Shown piece after piece: positions 42,908-52,450 of a stretch of 64,000 nucleotides of DNA. Under the pieces are notes generated by a model. It was not told the origin of the DNA. It was given only the letters and a program-made list of their open reading frames with translations, and searched no databases. The position numbers and the translations under genes were made by a program. The DNA is taken from positions 1,612,001 through 1,676,000 of the forward strand of contig CP064971.1 in NCBI GenBank assembly GCA_016699325.1. The letters run 5' to 3'. The number at the start of each line of letters is the position of its first letter. Positions within the stretch are counted from its first letter, which is position 1. The stretch comes from Methanolinea sp. (lineage in GTDB: Archaea > Halobacteriota > Methanomicrobia > Methanomicrobiales > Methanospirillaceae).

Positions 42908-44644
42908 TTACACGATAATGAGATAGATGACGACAGAAAGAAGGAACGCCAGCAGGAGCATACCGATAGAGAGGGGCGGAATAAAAAGCACCATGGCGTT
43001 CACTGTACTCGCAAGCTGCGCTATCCGCTGGGAGCCAAAAACCACCACCCGCTCGCAGAGGGCAGTATCGCCCCCGGCACTGGCAGGAGAAAGATCATCG
43101 AGTGCATTATGTATCGACTGCTCAAGATAGGGGATGATCTGTCCTGGTGGAACCACAAAACCGACCGGGTTCTTTCCGCTAACCGTATTGACCACATGGG
43201 AATCCGTGGTCATGATCTCTGCTTCGTCGACAAGGGTGAGTGCGTGGTCGCGCAGCACTTCCCTGACCCCGGCCAGAACATTATTCCCATCGATCAGGAT
43301 ATAGGCAGTGGTCTGTCCTCCGGCCCGGATGACCAGGGTCTCGATGCCCTGGTCTCCGAACCCCTGGGTCCTGGAAAACGGCATAACAACCTGGGAAGCT
43401 CCCATTTCAAGGGGGAACTGTTCGAGCCCTGGCCCTGTATCAATGGCATGGAAGGCGGCCTGCAGGTATTCGAGCGAGGCGAGCGTGCCCGGGGAGACAT
43501 TAGTGATATCCCCGGTGAAACAGTTATGTGCATCCACGAAAGCAACGTGGGGGAATGAGCGGTGCCCTTCCGCCATAATGGTCATTCCGATACCGAAATC
43601 GATATCCTCAGTCTTGTGGGGGGAACGGGTACTGACCATCAGAAGGGTTTTGCCAAAGACCTGGTAAAGGAGAGAGACAGCACCATGCTGGCAGCGATGA
43701 GCCCTGCTCGCGTCAGGTAAATAGATGGTCCGGTCTTTCCCGGCACGGATTGCCGTTACAATCTTTTCACACTCCTCCTCAGAGACAAGGTTGAAGTCAT
43801 GGGTAGCTGTGCCGTGCGACATCATCACCAACTCTGAAAACGCATTCTGAAGGTGTTTTGGGAGGGCCCCGCCCCCGATCTCCCCCATCGGTCCCGGATG
43901 AACATTGGGAACCGTGAAGATTACCCCGCGGCCCTTCTCCCGTTTAAAAAAGAGAGAGACCTGGGGCACGTACACTTCCTCCCCGATTTCGCGGAAGAAG
44001 TCTTCCATGGTCTTTGACCCATCAGTCAGATGGGCGATGAAGGTATTGAGAAAGCTGAGTATGTGGATATGAAAGGCCCGGTAGAGCGGTCGATCAATCG
44101 CCCATATCAGGAGGACGAAGCCGGTGCCAAAGACCACATGGAGGAGCACCGCCAGTATGAGAAAGGGTGGGTCAAAGAACACCAGGCCAACCAGGACACC
44201 GGCCCCACTCTGGATGAAGGCCGGGATGATTATCCGGACGATTCGATAATCAACAATTGCGGCAAGCGTGACCAGGCGAGAACCGAAGATAAATCCAGTC
44301 GCGATAGCATAGGAAAGGGGCAGCAGGGCGACACTGATCACCATGCCGGTCAGGGTGATGATGATGCCAAGAACCGTGCAGGAAAGGGCAAGAAGAGCGG
44401 AACGGTTCCAGGTCAGGCGTCTTACAATGAGTGATACCAGGGGCCCGGTCAGGAAAAGCCCGGCAAGTGCCGGAATGGTGAACGCCAGGGTCCCGAAAAA
44501 GCGGATGTTCTGCCCGAACCGCAGCGACGCTCCATCGATCAGAAACCCAAGCACAACGATAATTGACAGCGAGGTAGGCCATGACGGCGCCGAGAAGATA
44601 TACTTTGAGAGACCCTCTATCTTGACCTCACCCCTGGTGACCAT
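42908..44644 (-). CDS. DUF2070 family membrane protein
   Basis: 578 residues. The first ~200 residues hold about six membrane helices and the last ~25 form another. The central soluble part has GVIFTVPNVHPGPMGEIGGG and VAFVDAHNCFTGDI, histidine/aspartate clusters typical of the archaeal DUF2070 family, which resembles a metal-dependent hydrolase domain. The function is unknown; it is conserved in Euryarchaeota. The ATG at 44644 gives MVTRGEVKIEGLSKYIFSAP. It is the last gene of a probable minus-strand transcription unit starting near 46.8 kb. Confidence 0.85.
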   Translation of the reverse strand: MVTRGEVKIEGLSKYIFSAPSWPTSLSIIVVLGFLIDGASLRFGQNIRFFGTLAFTIPALAGLFLTGPLVSLIVRRLTWNRSALLALSCTVLGIIITLTGMVISVALLPLSYAIATGFIFGSRLVTLAAIVDYRIVRIIIPAFIQSGAGVLVGLVFFDPPFLILAVLLHVVFGTGFVLLIWAIDRPLYRAFHIHILSFLNTFIAHLTDGSKTMEDFFREIGEEVYVPQVSLFFKREKGRGVIFTVPNVHPGPMGEIGGGALPKHLQNAFSELVMMSHGTATHDFNLVSEEECEKIVTAIRAGKDRTIYLPDASRAHRCQHGAVSLLYQVFGKTLLMVSTRSPHKTEDIDFGIGMTIMAEGHRSFPHVAFVDAHNCFTGDITNVSPGTLASLEYLQAAFHAIDTGPGLEQFPLEMGASQVVMPFSRTQGFGDQGIETLVIRAGGQTTAYILIDGNNVLAGVREVLRDHALTLVDEAEIMTTDSHVVNTVSGKNPVGFVVPPGQIIPYLEQSIHNALDDLSPASAGGDTALCERVVVFGSQRIAQLASTVNAMVLFIPPLSIGMLLLAFLLSVVIYLIIV

Positions 44645-44684
44645 CCACTGTCACTCCATCCTTGCATCAGGCAGGTCAGGAAGA

Positions 44685-45587
44685 TCAGGTGCCAAATAAA
44701 TCATCGCTCTTCCCAAATACCTGGCTGTATCGATCCGCCATCCGCTTCCAGTCCGGAAGGTTCGTCTGGCAGCCCGCAGATTCCACTACAAACGAAGCAC
44801 ACACGGTCCCTACCCTGGCACAGGAAGAGGGGGGAATTCCCCTGGTAAATGCGGTCAGAAAACCAGCCCGGTAGGCATCCCCGGCTCCGGTAGGATCGAC
44901 CATCCGTACCGGGATTGCCGGGATGTGCCAGTCCTCGCCGTTCATATAGAGGATGCTTCCGCGCGAACCGCAGGTGAATACCACCATCGGGACCTGCCCG
45001 ATGATGGCTTCCCGGGACAGCCCAGTTATCTTACACATTCCATCGACCTCGTGGTTATTTGCAAAAAGGATAGAGATGTGTGAGAGTATATCCAAAAGCT
45101 GTCCCTTGGTGTACCGGTGGAGGTCCTGTCCGGGGTCGAAGGACGAGAACTCTGCACATGAGGCGACCTTTACATTGTACACCGGATCGGCGGTTGCCAT
45201 ATGAACGAAGGGATACGGCGGCGGTTCCAGTTCACGGAAAACACCTGAAGCGCCCCATTCGAAAAAGGTGATCTGATCCCCTTCTTCATCGGTAAACATA
45301 AACGCGGTGGGAGTATGTGTGCTGGGAACAACGGATATCTCTTTCCGCACTCCAAGACTGTCCAGCCAGGAGTCATAATCACTGCCCGGGAAATCGTCGC
45401 CGACTGCACTTACCAGTGTAACCACACCACCCAGGCAGGCGATTCCTGCCGCGATATTTGCAGCGCCCCCGCCATAGAAAATTTTCCGGTCCGTGATAAT
45501 CGCCGAGTTGTTAGGGCGGGGGAGGGAGTCGACCCGTGCAATGTGATCGATTGCCGTGTGGCCGGTAACATGGATCACAGTTCGCAT
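44685..45587 (-). CDS. PfkB-family carbohydrate/nucleoside kinase
   Basis: 300 residues of the ribokinase superfamily. The N-terminal GGGAANIAAGIACLGG (residues ~36-51) and the C-terminal VDPTGAGDAYRAGFLTAF (~234-251), with the catalytic aspartate in GAGD, are diagnostic. A lid strand VTGHTAIDHIARVDSLP opens the protein. The substrate is not determinable; archaeal members phosphorylate nucleosides or sugars. It overlaps the UPF0212 gene upstream by 13 bases. Confidence 0.85.
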   Translation of the reverse strand: MRTVIHVTGHTAIDHIARVDSLPRPNNSAIITDRKIFYGGGAANIAAGIACLGGVVTLVSAVGDDFPGSDYDSWLDSLGVRKEISVVPSTHTPTAFMFTDEEGDQITFFEWGASGVFRELEPPPYPFVHMATADPVYNVKVASCAEFSSFDPGQDLHRYTKGQLLDILSHISILFANNHEVDGMCKITGLSREAIIGQVPMVVFTCGSRGSILYMNGEDWHIPAIPVRMVDPTGAGDAYRAGFLTAFTRGIPPSSCARVGTVCASFVVESAGCQTNLPDWKRMADRYSQVFGKSDDLFGT

Positions 45588-45913
45588 ATGTCCTTTACCT
45601 GGAGTGGGACATCCCGGAGTGCCTTCCCGATTACAGACCGGGCGATCTTTGCCGCATGATCCGGTGATTCGGCACGAAACACCCTCATTTCCAGCTGGAG
45701 GCCGACCAGTGCCGTATTGGCAACAACCAGGGCGCTGTTCAGTTCTCCGTCACAGAACGGACATGCAAGCATTCCGGCTTCGATCTCAACATACTTTGCC
45801 GTGGGATTGAGGCGCTTGCCGGCTTCACTGATAGCGATCCTAACGGCATCGTCAAGGGATTTCACATCCTTGATAACCCATGCTGATTCAAGCACCACAA
45901 GATAATCGGGCAT
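45575..45913 (-). CDS. UPF0212 (DUF555) archaeal conserved protein
   Basis: 112 residues starting MPDYLVVLESAWVIKDVKSL and containing ISEAGKRLNPTAKYVEIEAG with the cysteine pair ACPFCDGE (residues ~50-57). This N-terminus and the CPFC motif match the archaea-only UPF0212 family. The function is unknown. It overlaps the PfkB kinase gene and follows the nitroreductase by 15 bases, so these belong to one transcript. Confidence 0.85.
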   Translation of the reverse strand: MPDYLVVLESAWVIKDVKSLDDAVRIAISEAGKRLNPTAKYVEIEAGMLACPFCDGELNSALVVANTALVGLQLEMRVFRAESPDHAAKIARSVIGKALRDVPLQVKDICEL

Positions 45914-45928
45914 TTTTTAACGGCCCCC

Positions 45929-46462
45929 CTACCATACCTCGTTATGGAGATGCTCGGATACCGGCATCCGCCCGGTCAGTTCTGCGGGAGGCGTGCCCCG
46001 CCCGATGCAGATGATGGCGATCGGCCGGATATGATGTGGAAGGCCGAGGATGCTCCTGGTCTCCTCCTCATCGAACGCGCCCACCCAGCATGAACAGAGC
46101 TGCAGTGCGTGGGCAGCAAGAAGGAGATAGGTGCCGGCAATAGTCGCATCCTGGATAGCATAGAGAATACCCCGTTCTCCGTACCGTGACATCGAGCGGA
46201 CATAGTTGGCACAGAGCACAAAGAGTGCAGGGGCGGCCCGGACTTGGAACTGTCCGAGTGCTGCGCCTGAAAGGGCTTCCCGCCGCTCCTGGTCCCTCAC
46301 TAATACGACATCCCAGGCCTCGAGGTTACCAGCACTGGGGGCAGTGCTTGCACAATCCAGCAGAAAAGTAAGTTCGCGGTCGTGTATCTCGCCGGCACCA
46401 TATTCCCTGACCGAGCTCCGGCCTGCCAGGAATTCGAAGAATTCAGATGAGTCCATGTTCAC
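45929..46462 (-). CDS. Nitroreductase-family flavoprotein
   Basis: 177 residues, a short nitroreductase fold. SSVREYGAGEIHDRELTFLL at the N-terminus and APSAGNLEAWDVVLV form the FMN-binding region, and CSCWVGAFDEEETRSILGLP with IAIICIGRG close the domain. It should bind FMN and reduce an unknown acceptor with NAD(P)H or F420H2. It overlaps the 118-residue gene upstream by 20 bases. Met4 (46453) is an alternative start. Confidence 0.85.
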   Translation of the reverse strand: MNMDSSEFFEFLAGRSSVREYGAGEIHDRELTFLLDCASTAPSAGNLEAWDVVLVRDQERREALSGAALGQFQVRAAPALFVLCANYVRSMSRYGERGILYAIQDATIAGTYLLLAAHALQLCSCWVGAFDEEETRSILGLPHHIRPIAIICIGRGTPPAELTGRMPVSEHLHNEVW

Positions 46463-46799
46463 CGAGCATCTGCCATGCGCCCTGGGCAGCTGTGGTCACC
46501 ATACTGATTGCCTCCGAAAGCCGGAGCGATGCGGCGCCATACTGGTCGCTCTCGGTCAGGCTGATCGCCTCGCTCATCAGGTCGATCGCTCGTCGGAATT
46601 CGTTCTGGTCCGTCCCGCGGAATGCAAACTGGAGTTCAGCCCTGACCGAATCGAGAACCATGATCAGCATCCTGCGTGCCCCCTTTTTCTCAGCATCGGG
46701 AAATCCAGCTAGGGCGGTCACCAGCTGGGAGCAGATGATCAGCTCAGATTTCGCTCGTTCGGCAAACTGATAGCTCTTTACGGCAGTCCTGAGATCCAT
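46443..46799 (-). CDS. Hypothetical helical protein, 118 residues
   Basis: ATG at 46799 preceded on the minus strand by AAAGAGG. The protein is all-helical (MDLRTAVKSYQFAERAKSEL; NEFRRAIDLMSEAISLTESD), with regular spacing of alanine and leucine like a four-helix bundle or HEPN-like fold, though no catalytic motif of such nucleases is seen. It starts the likely unit running to 42908. The frame is open further upstream, but with low-complexity content. Confidence 0.6.
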   Translation of the reverse strand: MDLRTAVKSYQFAERAKSELIICSQLVTALAGFPDAEKKGARRMLIMVLDSVRAELQFAFRGTDQNEFRRAIDLMSEAISLTESDQYGAASLRLSEAISMVTTAAQGAWQMLGEHGLI

Positions 46800-46914
46800 G
46801 TTTCCTCTTTTAGGCTCACCCGATGATGATAGTTGCGGAAATACCCATCCCTGGTGCCAAGAAATAGCACTGTCCGGCGAAAAAAGTGGTATTGGCGATA
46901 GGATGCCAGCCCAA

Positions 46915-47241
46915 TCAGCGGCTTGATTTCTGTTTTGCGCCCATAATCGATGTTTTTGATCGGCGCATCGGTTTCCTGACCATGGGGTTGGCCGCAGGTC
47001 CAGAATCCATCCGGCCCCCGCGGCCGCCCCGGCTGCTCCGGCCTCCTCCCCTTCGCCCGCCACCCCGGGAGCCACCTCGTCCTTCACCGGATTCCTGTTC
47101 GAGCTTTTTGATCGATGCACCGGCTTTGAACCGCTGGTTCGGTCCGGGCCTTTTAACTTCCCCTTCGGATTTGGGTACCAGCCTGATCTGCCCTTTCACG
47201 CCTTTCACCTGTACCCATTGAACGGTTCCCGTTTTTCCCAT
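46915..47241 (-). CDS. DUF5350-like basic protein with Gly/Arg-rich insert
   Basis: 108 residues. It starts MGKTGTVQWVQVKGVKGQIR and ends with NPMVRKPMRRSKTSIMGAKQ, both ends recognisable as a small basic archaeal protein (recalled as DUF5350). Between residues ~52 and 78 lies a run of GRGG/RGG-type repeats (GGSRGGGRRGGGRSSRGGRG), not expected in the family. RGG tracts commonly bind RNA. The function is unknown. It sits between gatE and the helical 118-residue protein gene. Confidence 0.65.
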   Translation of the reverse strand: MGKTGTVQWVQVKGVKGQIRLVPKSEGEVKRPGPNQRFKAGASIKKLEQESGEGRGGSRGGGRRGGGRSSRGGRGGRMDSGPAANPMVRKPMRRSKTSIMGAKQKSSR

Positions 47242-47277
47242 ATCTGAAACTCCTTACATCATACACCGTGACACTGC

Positions 47278-49173
47278 TTAAACTTTATCTCCTTCTCCGG
47301 ATTTTTCCCCGGAAAGAAGTGCGGTTATCTCCTGGCGGAGAACTTCACTCACCAGCTTGCCATCAACAGAACCCCGTACCGCGGCCATAACAACTCCCAT
47401 GAGGGGCCCAAGCGAGCTGCTCCCGCGTTTGGCAATGAAGTCCTTCCTCTCATTGACAATCTCCCGTACGATATCCCTGAGCGCATCACGGGACATGACC
47501 GGAGCACAATGCCGGAGCGCATCAGGGACCGAAGCACCCGAAGCGATCATTCCGAGAATAGCGGGTATAGCTTCTTTGGCCGCCTCACCACGCTCGACTG
47601 CCTTGAGCACGGCAACGATATCCTCGTCCCGGAGTTCCTGGATATCGGTGCCTGCACGGGATAGCTCTTTGATCGTCGAGAGAAGCGTCCGCGCAGCGAG
47701 ACCGGGAGAGATCCCATCGGCGACCATCTTTTCGAAGAAAAATACCTGCTCGGATGACATGAGCTGTGTGGCAAGCGCAGGATCCAGGCGATATTCGCGG
47801 ATAAACCGTTCCCGTTTTGCAGTCAGGAGTTCAGGGAGCGGGAGGGATGCGAACCAGTCTGCTGAAATGGGGACCGGGACTACATCGGTTTCCGGATACA
47901 TCCGGGCAGCCCCGGGGAGAGGTCGCATGTATGCAGTGCTACCTTCATCTAGCATCTTCCTGGTCTCTTCCGGCACACCCTTGAGAGCCCAACCGGCCCG
48001 GGCAACCACCTGATGGGCCGCACACCTGGCCTTCCCTTCGTCAGCAGCAACGATGACGATGCATTCATTGTCATCCGACCCAAGAAACGCACGCAGGTGT
48101 GCAACTTCCTCTGCTGTGATGCCGAAGGAGGGAAGTTCATCGGTATGGAAGATCCCGCCCACACCGCATTTCTTTGCATAGTCAGCAAATTCGCTGCCAA
48201 GCCTCCTGCCCGGCTGGATATCTCTTCCCACCAATCCTGCAAAACCTGGAAGCCTGACGGCAAGAATGGAAGAAGATTTCTTCAGAATCGTTGATTTTGT
48301 ATTCACAAAGATGCCGGTGACATCGAACAACTCTTCAATCACCGATGCTCCACGACTTCTCAGGTGTTCCCTGATTGCGAGAAGGTTGCACTGGCGGATC
48401 ACCTCCCGGTTCACCACCTCTGTGATGAGATCAAGTTCCTGGACTCCCTTGATCTCCACCCGGGCACCGTCCCGGATAGAGATGTTTACATCCTGCCGGA
48501 TGGTGCCCAGGCCCCGTTTCACCCGTCCGGTGGACCTGAGCACCATTCCCAGGAACGCAGCGATTTCCCTGACTTCTTCGGGCGTTTTCATGCAGGGCGA
48601 AGTGGTAATTTCTACCAGCGGTATACCCAGACGGTCCAGGGAGAAGGTATCCCCCTCCATGCGCTGAGCAGCTTCCTCCTCGAGACAGATGGTCTCGATG
48701 CTTCCGCCATTAGGGAGCGTGCCGTCCAGCGCTACCAGTGCCGTCCTCTGGAAACCGCTGGTATTAGACCCATCGATAACGAGTTTCCGCATGGTATGGA
48801 CCTGGTTGATGGGAGTCATCGAGAGGGTACGGGCGATAATACAGCAGGTTTCAAGGGCTTCCGAATTGAGCGGCGCAGGAGGCTCCTCATCGTCTTCAAC
48901 CAGGCAGGTCGTATCGTAACAATAATAGCAGAATTTTCGTTCATGTTTCATCTCCGCTTTCGCCGCCTCGTCGATCTCACCGAGTTCACTCTCGGTTGCG
49001 CGGAGGTACCGGTAAAACTCCCCACTCCGTTCATCGAACTTCCGCAGCACAGTCGGGCAATGGCAGAAGAGTTTCTCCTGGGTATTCAGCTGCTGGTGGA
49101 TCTCGATTCCTGCCTTGAAGCCGAGGTGCTCGTAATCGAACGGCGGTCCTCCTGTCATTTCAAAATCCATCAA
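47278..49173 (-). CDS. gatE: Glu-tRNA(Gln) amidotransferase subunit E
   Basis: 631 residues. The cradle domain is typical: GFKAGIEIHQQLNTQEKLFC at the N-terminus, GSNTSGFQRTALVALDG, LGIPLVEITTSPCMKTPEEV, RQDVNISI and the AspRS-like insertion (RLPGFAGLVGRDIQPGRRLG). The tail and YqeY-like domains follow after residue ~450. With GatD it converts Glu-tRNA(Gln) to Gln-tRNA(Gln) in archaea. The start at 49173 overlaps the gatD stop by 14 bases. The length is canonical. Confidence 0.95.
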   Translation of the reverse strand: MMDFEMTGGPPFDYEHLGFKAGIEIHQQLNTQEKLFCHCPTVLRKFDERSGEFYRYLRATESELGEIDEAAKAEMKHERKFCYYCYDTTCLVEDDEEPPAPLNSEALETCCIIARTLSMTPINQVHTMRKLVIDGSNTSGFQRTALVALDGTLPNGGSIETICLEEEAAQRMEGDTFSLDRLGIPLVEITTSPCMKTPEEVREIAAFLGMVLRSTGRVKRGLGTIRQDVNISIRDGARVEIKGVQELDLITEVVNREVIRQCNLLAIREHLRSRGASVIEELFDVTGIFVNTKSTILKKSSSILAVRLPGFAGLVGRDIQPGRRLGSEFADYAKKCGVGGIFHTDELPSFGITAEEVAHLRAFLGSDDNECIVIVAADEGKARCAAHQVVARAGWALKGVPEETRKMLDEGSTAYMRPLPGAARMYPETDVVPVPISADWFASLPLPELLTAKRERFIREYRLDPALATQLMSSEQVFFFEKMVADGISPGLAARTLLSTIKELSRAGTDIQELRDEDIVAVLKAVERGEAAKEAIPAILGMIASGASVPDALRHCAPVMSRDALRDIVREIVNERKDFIAKRGSSSLGPLMGVVMAAVRGSVDGKLVSEVLRQEITALLSGEKSGEGDKV

Positions 49174-50398
49174 TAGACCTCCTGGTATACTCTCCCTTGA
49201 GGTTTGACCGCATCAGGACATCCGCATCGCCGGGATCTTTCACGTTTCCAAGCACCCACATCATCTTGACAAGGGCCGTTTCAGGGAGCATATCCTCCCC
49301 TTCGATGACCCCGGCCTTGAGAAGGTCCCGGCCGGTATCGTATACCCGGTCACAGACCCTCCCGTGGAGGCACTGGGAGGTCATCACCACCATCGTGCCT
49401 TCCTCAATCAGCTTCTGGATAGGCTGAACCAGTGCTGTGCTCACATGGCCAAGGCCTGTTCCCGAGATTACCAGTCCAGCATACCCTAAGAATGCCTCAA
49501 TGACTGAAGGAGACATGCCGGGGAAAAAGGTAAGGAGCGCACACCGCTCTTCAAGGCTCTCGTTCAGGGCGGGTTCGGACGAACCACGGCGCACGGCGCA
49601 GGGTTCGAGATGGACAGCAAGGGAGGGATACTCGACACTCCCGATCGGGAGCATCCCAATGCTTCGGAATGCGTCCCTCCGGGAAGAATGCATCTTCCTG
49701 ACCCTGGTGCCGCGGTGAATTGCGCAGGCATCATCGTTTGTGCTGGCATGCATCACCACCGCAACCTCTCCAAGACTGGAGGTCGCGGCGCTGGCACTGC
49801 ACAACGCGTTCATTGTGCTGTCGCTGCTGGGGCGATCCGCCGATCGCTGTGATCCGACAAAGATGACCGGGACCGGAGTCTCGAGCATGAAGCTCAGTGC
49901 AGCCGCACTGTAGGCCATGGTATCCGTTCCATGGGTGACGATGACGCCAGCAACACCATCCCTAATATCTTCATATACCGCCCTGGCGAGCTGCTGCCAG
50001 ATGCCAGGCGTCATATTTTCAGAAAGGATAGTGGTAAGCTTCCGCACCCTGTAGTGGCCAAAGGACCGGAGGCGGGGTATGGCCCGCAGGACGTCGGCTG
50101 CATCAAACTGGCTGGTCACGGCCCCCGACCGGCTATCGATCCGGCTGGCAATCGTGCCCCCAGTTGAAACAATGGAAAGTCGGGGCAAGGTCTCGTCCTG
50201 GTATATGAATGGTTCCGGTGCATGCTCCGGCTCCGGGCGGAAAGTGTGGGAGATGCAGGAGAGCGGAACGCCGATGTTATAGCCGTTCTCCAGTTTCACT
50301 ACGCAATGGCCATCCCGGCTGGTAATGTAGGTCCCCTTCCGGGGATTTTTGCCAACCGTTAAGGTGACAATATCCCCGGGACTGAATTCATCGCTCAC
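49160..50398 (-). CDS. gatD: Glu-tRNA(Gln) amidotransferase subunit D
   Basis: 412 residues, with a GTG start whose GTGA overlaps the argH stop. An N-terminal SH3-like barrel (DIVTLTVGKNPRKGTYITSR) precedes an asparaginase-like domain with STGGTIASRID (first catalytic Thr) and IVTHGTDTMAYSAAAL (second Thr-Asp-Lys set). GatD hydrolyses glutamine and delivers ammonia to GatE. Coupling to gatE by overlap ensures balanced synthesis. Confidence 0.95.
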   Translation of the reverse strand: MSDEFSPGDIVTLTVGKNPRKGTYITSRDGHCVVKLENGYNIGVPLSCISHTFRPEPEHAPEPFIYQDETLPRLSIVSTGGTIASRIDSRSGAVTSQFDAADVLRAIPRLRSFGHYRVRKLTTILSENMTPGIWQQLARAVYEDIRDGVAGVIVTHGTDTMAYSAAALSFMLETPVPVIFVGSQRSADRPSSDSTMNALCSASAATSSLGEVAVVMHASTNDDACAIHRGTRVRKMHSSRRDAFRSIGMLPIGSVEYPSLAVHLEPCAVRRGSSEPALNESLEERCALLTFFPGMSPSVIEAFLGYAGLVISGTGLGHVSTALVQPIQKLIEEGTMVVMTSQCLHGRVCDRVYDTGRDLLKAGVIEGEDMLPETALVKMMWVLGNVKDPGDADVLMRSNLKGEYTRRSIDGF

Positions 50399-51873
50399 GT
50401 AACAACCCTCCGTGCATCACGGATAAGCCGCGCAAGTGCCGCTGAAATGTGCTCCTTCCGGGAATCCAGTAATCCGCGGTCCAGGGCAAGCTGCCTCTTC
50501 CGGTCTTCCAGCATGGCAGCGACAGCAACCCTTGCAGGGCCACCGGTCGCCCGCTTTTCCTGAACGCTCTTATCGATATCAAGTGCTTCCACGATATCGG
50601 AGGCTGTAAGTCCCTGTGAAGATAGCGAAGATCCGGTTATTTCCACGGCAGCGGCGTCGAGGTTCCGGAGATCCGGCTCCCCTTTCTGGACGGCACGCCC
50701 CACGATACTGTGGGCGGTCCGGAACGGGAGCCCAAACCTACGGACCAGCATATCCGCAAGATCGGTTGCCGTGGCATTCCCGCGTCCGGCCTCCTCCCTC
50801 ATTCTTGCCGTATCGAATGTTGCAGAAGCCAGCAATTCAGCGAGCAGGCTGGTGGTGTGCTTGGTATCCTGCACACCGCGGATCAGGCTAGGCGTAAGTT
50901 CCTGCAGGTCCCGGTTGTAGCTCATCGGGAGCGCTTTGACGATGGCGGCCGATGCTATGAATGCTCCGAGGACCGACCCTGCCTTGGCCCGCATGATCTC
51001 GGCACTGTCGGGATTCTTTTTCTGGGGCATAACCGAACTTGTGGAACAGAACGCATCGTCGAGAGTGACGAACCGGACAAAGACCGTGCTCCAGAAGATG
51101 AGATCCTCGCAGAGGCGGCTGACGGTGAGCATGAGGAGCGTCATGTCTGCCAGGGCTTCAAGGGCAAAATCGCGTGAGGCAACGGCGTCCATGGTATTTC
51201 CTATGACTCCTTCAAACCCGAGCAGGGAAGCGGTGTATTCCCGGTTGATGGGAAAGCCCGTTGACGAAAAAGCGGCAGATCCGAGCGGGGACTGGTTTAC
51301 CCGCGAGAATGCCTGCATCAGGCGGTCGAAATCGCGGGAGAATGCCTGCTCATATGAGAGGAGGTAGTGGGCAAGGGTTGTCGGCTGGGCGTGCTGGAGA
51401 TGCGTGAACCCTGGCATGACCGCATCCTGGTGTTTTTCCGCAAGCGCGAGGAGGACGTCGCGCAGCTTGCAGATGATGGAGAGCTGCCGGAGGATGTCCT
51501 CCCGGAGGCGTATGCGCAGGCACGCAACAACTTCGTCGTTCCGGGACCTGCCGGAATGCAGCCTTCCTCCTGCCTCTTCCCCGATGCTCTCGATAAGAAA
51601 TGACTCAATCGCGGCATGGATATCTTCGAACTGGTCCCCGAACGCCGATTCGGGAATGCCGTCGTCATAGAGTTTGAGGAGAGCAGAGAGCAGCGGTGCA
51701 GCTGTTCCGGGTTCAATGATCCGCTGTTTCTGCAGCATCATGACATGTGCAATATCGACCAAAACATCCGCATCTGCCAGGTGCCGGTCCGCTCCCATCG
51801 AAGAGAGAAAGTGCATCATCTCGCCGGACCGCTCGCCGGTTAGACGGCCCCGCCGCACCACATCGTTGCTCAT
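50395..51873 (-). CDS. argH: Argininosuccinate lyase
   Basis: 492 residues from the ATG at 51873 (MSNDVVRRGRLTGERSGEMM). Fumarase/aspartase superfamily signatures are HSGRSRNDEV, PGFTHLQHAQPTTLAHYLLS and the catalytic serine loop TSSVMPQKKNPDSAE. It splits argininosuccinate into arginine and fumarate. The fumarate links it to the fum genes at 56-57.5 kb. It is first in the argH-gatD-gatE overlap chain. The frame is open upstream but without family resemblance. Confidence 0.95.
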   Translation of the reverse strand: MSNDVVRRGRLTGERSGEMMHFLSSMGADRHLADADVLVDIAHVMMLQKQRIIEPGTAAPLLSALLKLYDDGIPESAFGDQFEDIHAAIESFLIESIGEEAGGRLHSGRSRNDEVVACLRIRLREDILRQLSIICKLRDVLLALAEKHQDAVMPGFTHLQHAQPTTLAHYLLSYEQAFSRDFDRLMQAFSRVNQSPLGSAAFSSTGFPINREYTASLLGFEGVIGNTMDAVASRDFALEALADMTLLMLTVSRLCEDLIFWSTVFVRFVTLDDAFCSTSSVMPQKKNPDSAEIMRAKAGSVLGAFIASAAIVKALPMSYNRDLQELTPSLIRGVQDTKHTTSLLAELLASATFDTARMREEAGRGNATATDLADMLVRRFGLPFRTAHSIVGRAVQKGEPDLRNLDAAAVEITGSSLSSQGLTASDIVEALDIDKSVQEKRATGGPARVAVAAMLEDRKRQLALDRGLLDSRKEHISAALARLIRDARRVVT

Positions 51874-51916
51874 CTGTAAAACAACCTCTGTTCTTAGTGA
51901 ATGGCGCGAAAAAAGA

Positions 51917-52450
51917 TTAAAGCCACGCCTTCCGCGCAGCAAGCTCGATGGCCCGCTGCACCGAGTCCCGGGGGACAATCGTGGCAACCGGGATGTGGAC
52001 GAGCTGCTCTATGATGCTCGAGACAATCGGTGCGCAGACGATGGCGGTCGCACCTTCCCGCTCGGCCCGGACGGCGGCCACGATTGCATCTTCCATGGTG
52101 TGGACAGGGTATTCCCGAACCCGTATCCTTCTCCCGTCAACCTCGGCATTCCGTTCCTGCACGGTATCCAGGACAGGTCGGGCAGCGATGAGACCGATAA
52201 ATTCCCCCTCCCCGGTTCCCTCGAAGAGGCGCAGGGCATTGACGATCGACCGGAGCGTTGAGAGATTTGGGGAACGCTGCCCATGGAGGATTTTATATAG
52301 CGAACTTTGAGCGATCCCGCTTTTTTCCGAGAGTTCGCGGACACTGATCCTGAAGTCACTCTTCATGATCTGGTGGAGTGCCCGGACAAATTCCTGGTCG
52401 GATGCCAGGGCTGCACGAATCAGCCGATCGATAGGGTCGGTAAGTACCAT
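51917..52450 (-). CDS. HTH transcriptional regulator, 177 residues
   Basis: The N-terminal ~85 residues contain an Xre-type HTH: ISVRELSEKSGIAQSSLYKI followed by HGQRSPNLSTLRSIVNAL. The C-terminal part (TMEDAIVAAVRAEREGATAI, then APIVSSIIEQLVHIPVATIV) resembles a small effector-binding alpha/beta domain like the PrpR-N type. It is divergent from the ABC transporter genes, and the spacer holds paired TATTGTA motifs, so it likely controls that operon and itself. Only the sequence layout supports this; the ligand is unknown. Confidence 0.75.
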   Translation of the reverse strand: MVLTDPIDRLIRAALASDQEFVRALHQIMKSDFRISVRELSEKSGIAQSSLYKILHGQRSPNLSTLRSIVNALRLFEGTGEGEFIGLIAARPVLDTVQERNAEVDGRRIRVREYPVHTMEDAIVAAVRAEREGATAIVCAPIVSSIIEQLVHIPVATIVPRDSVQRAIELAARKAWL

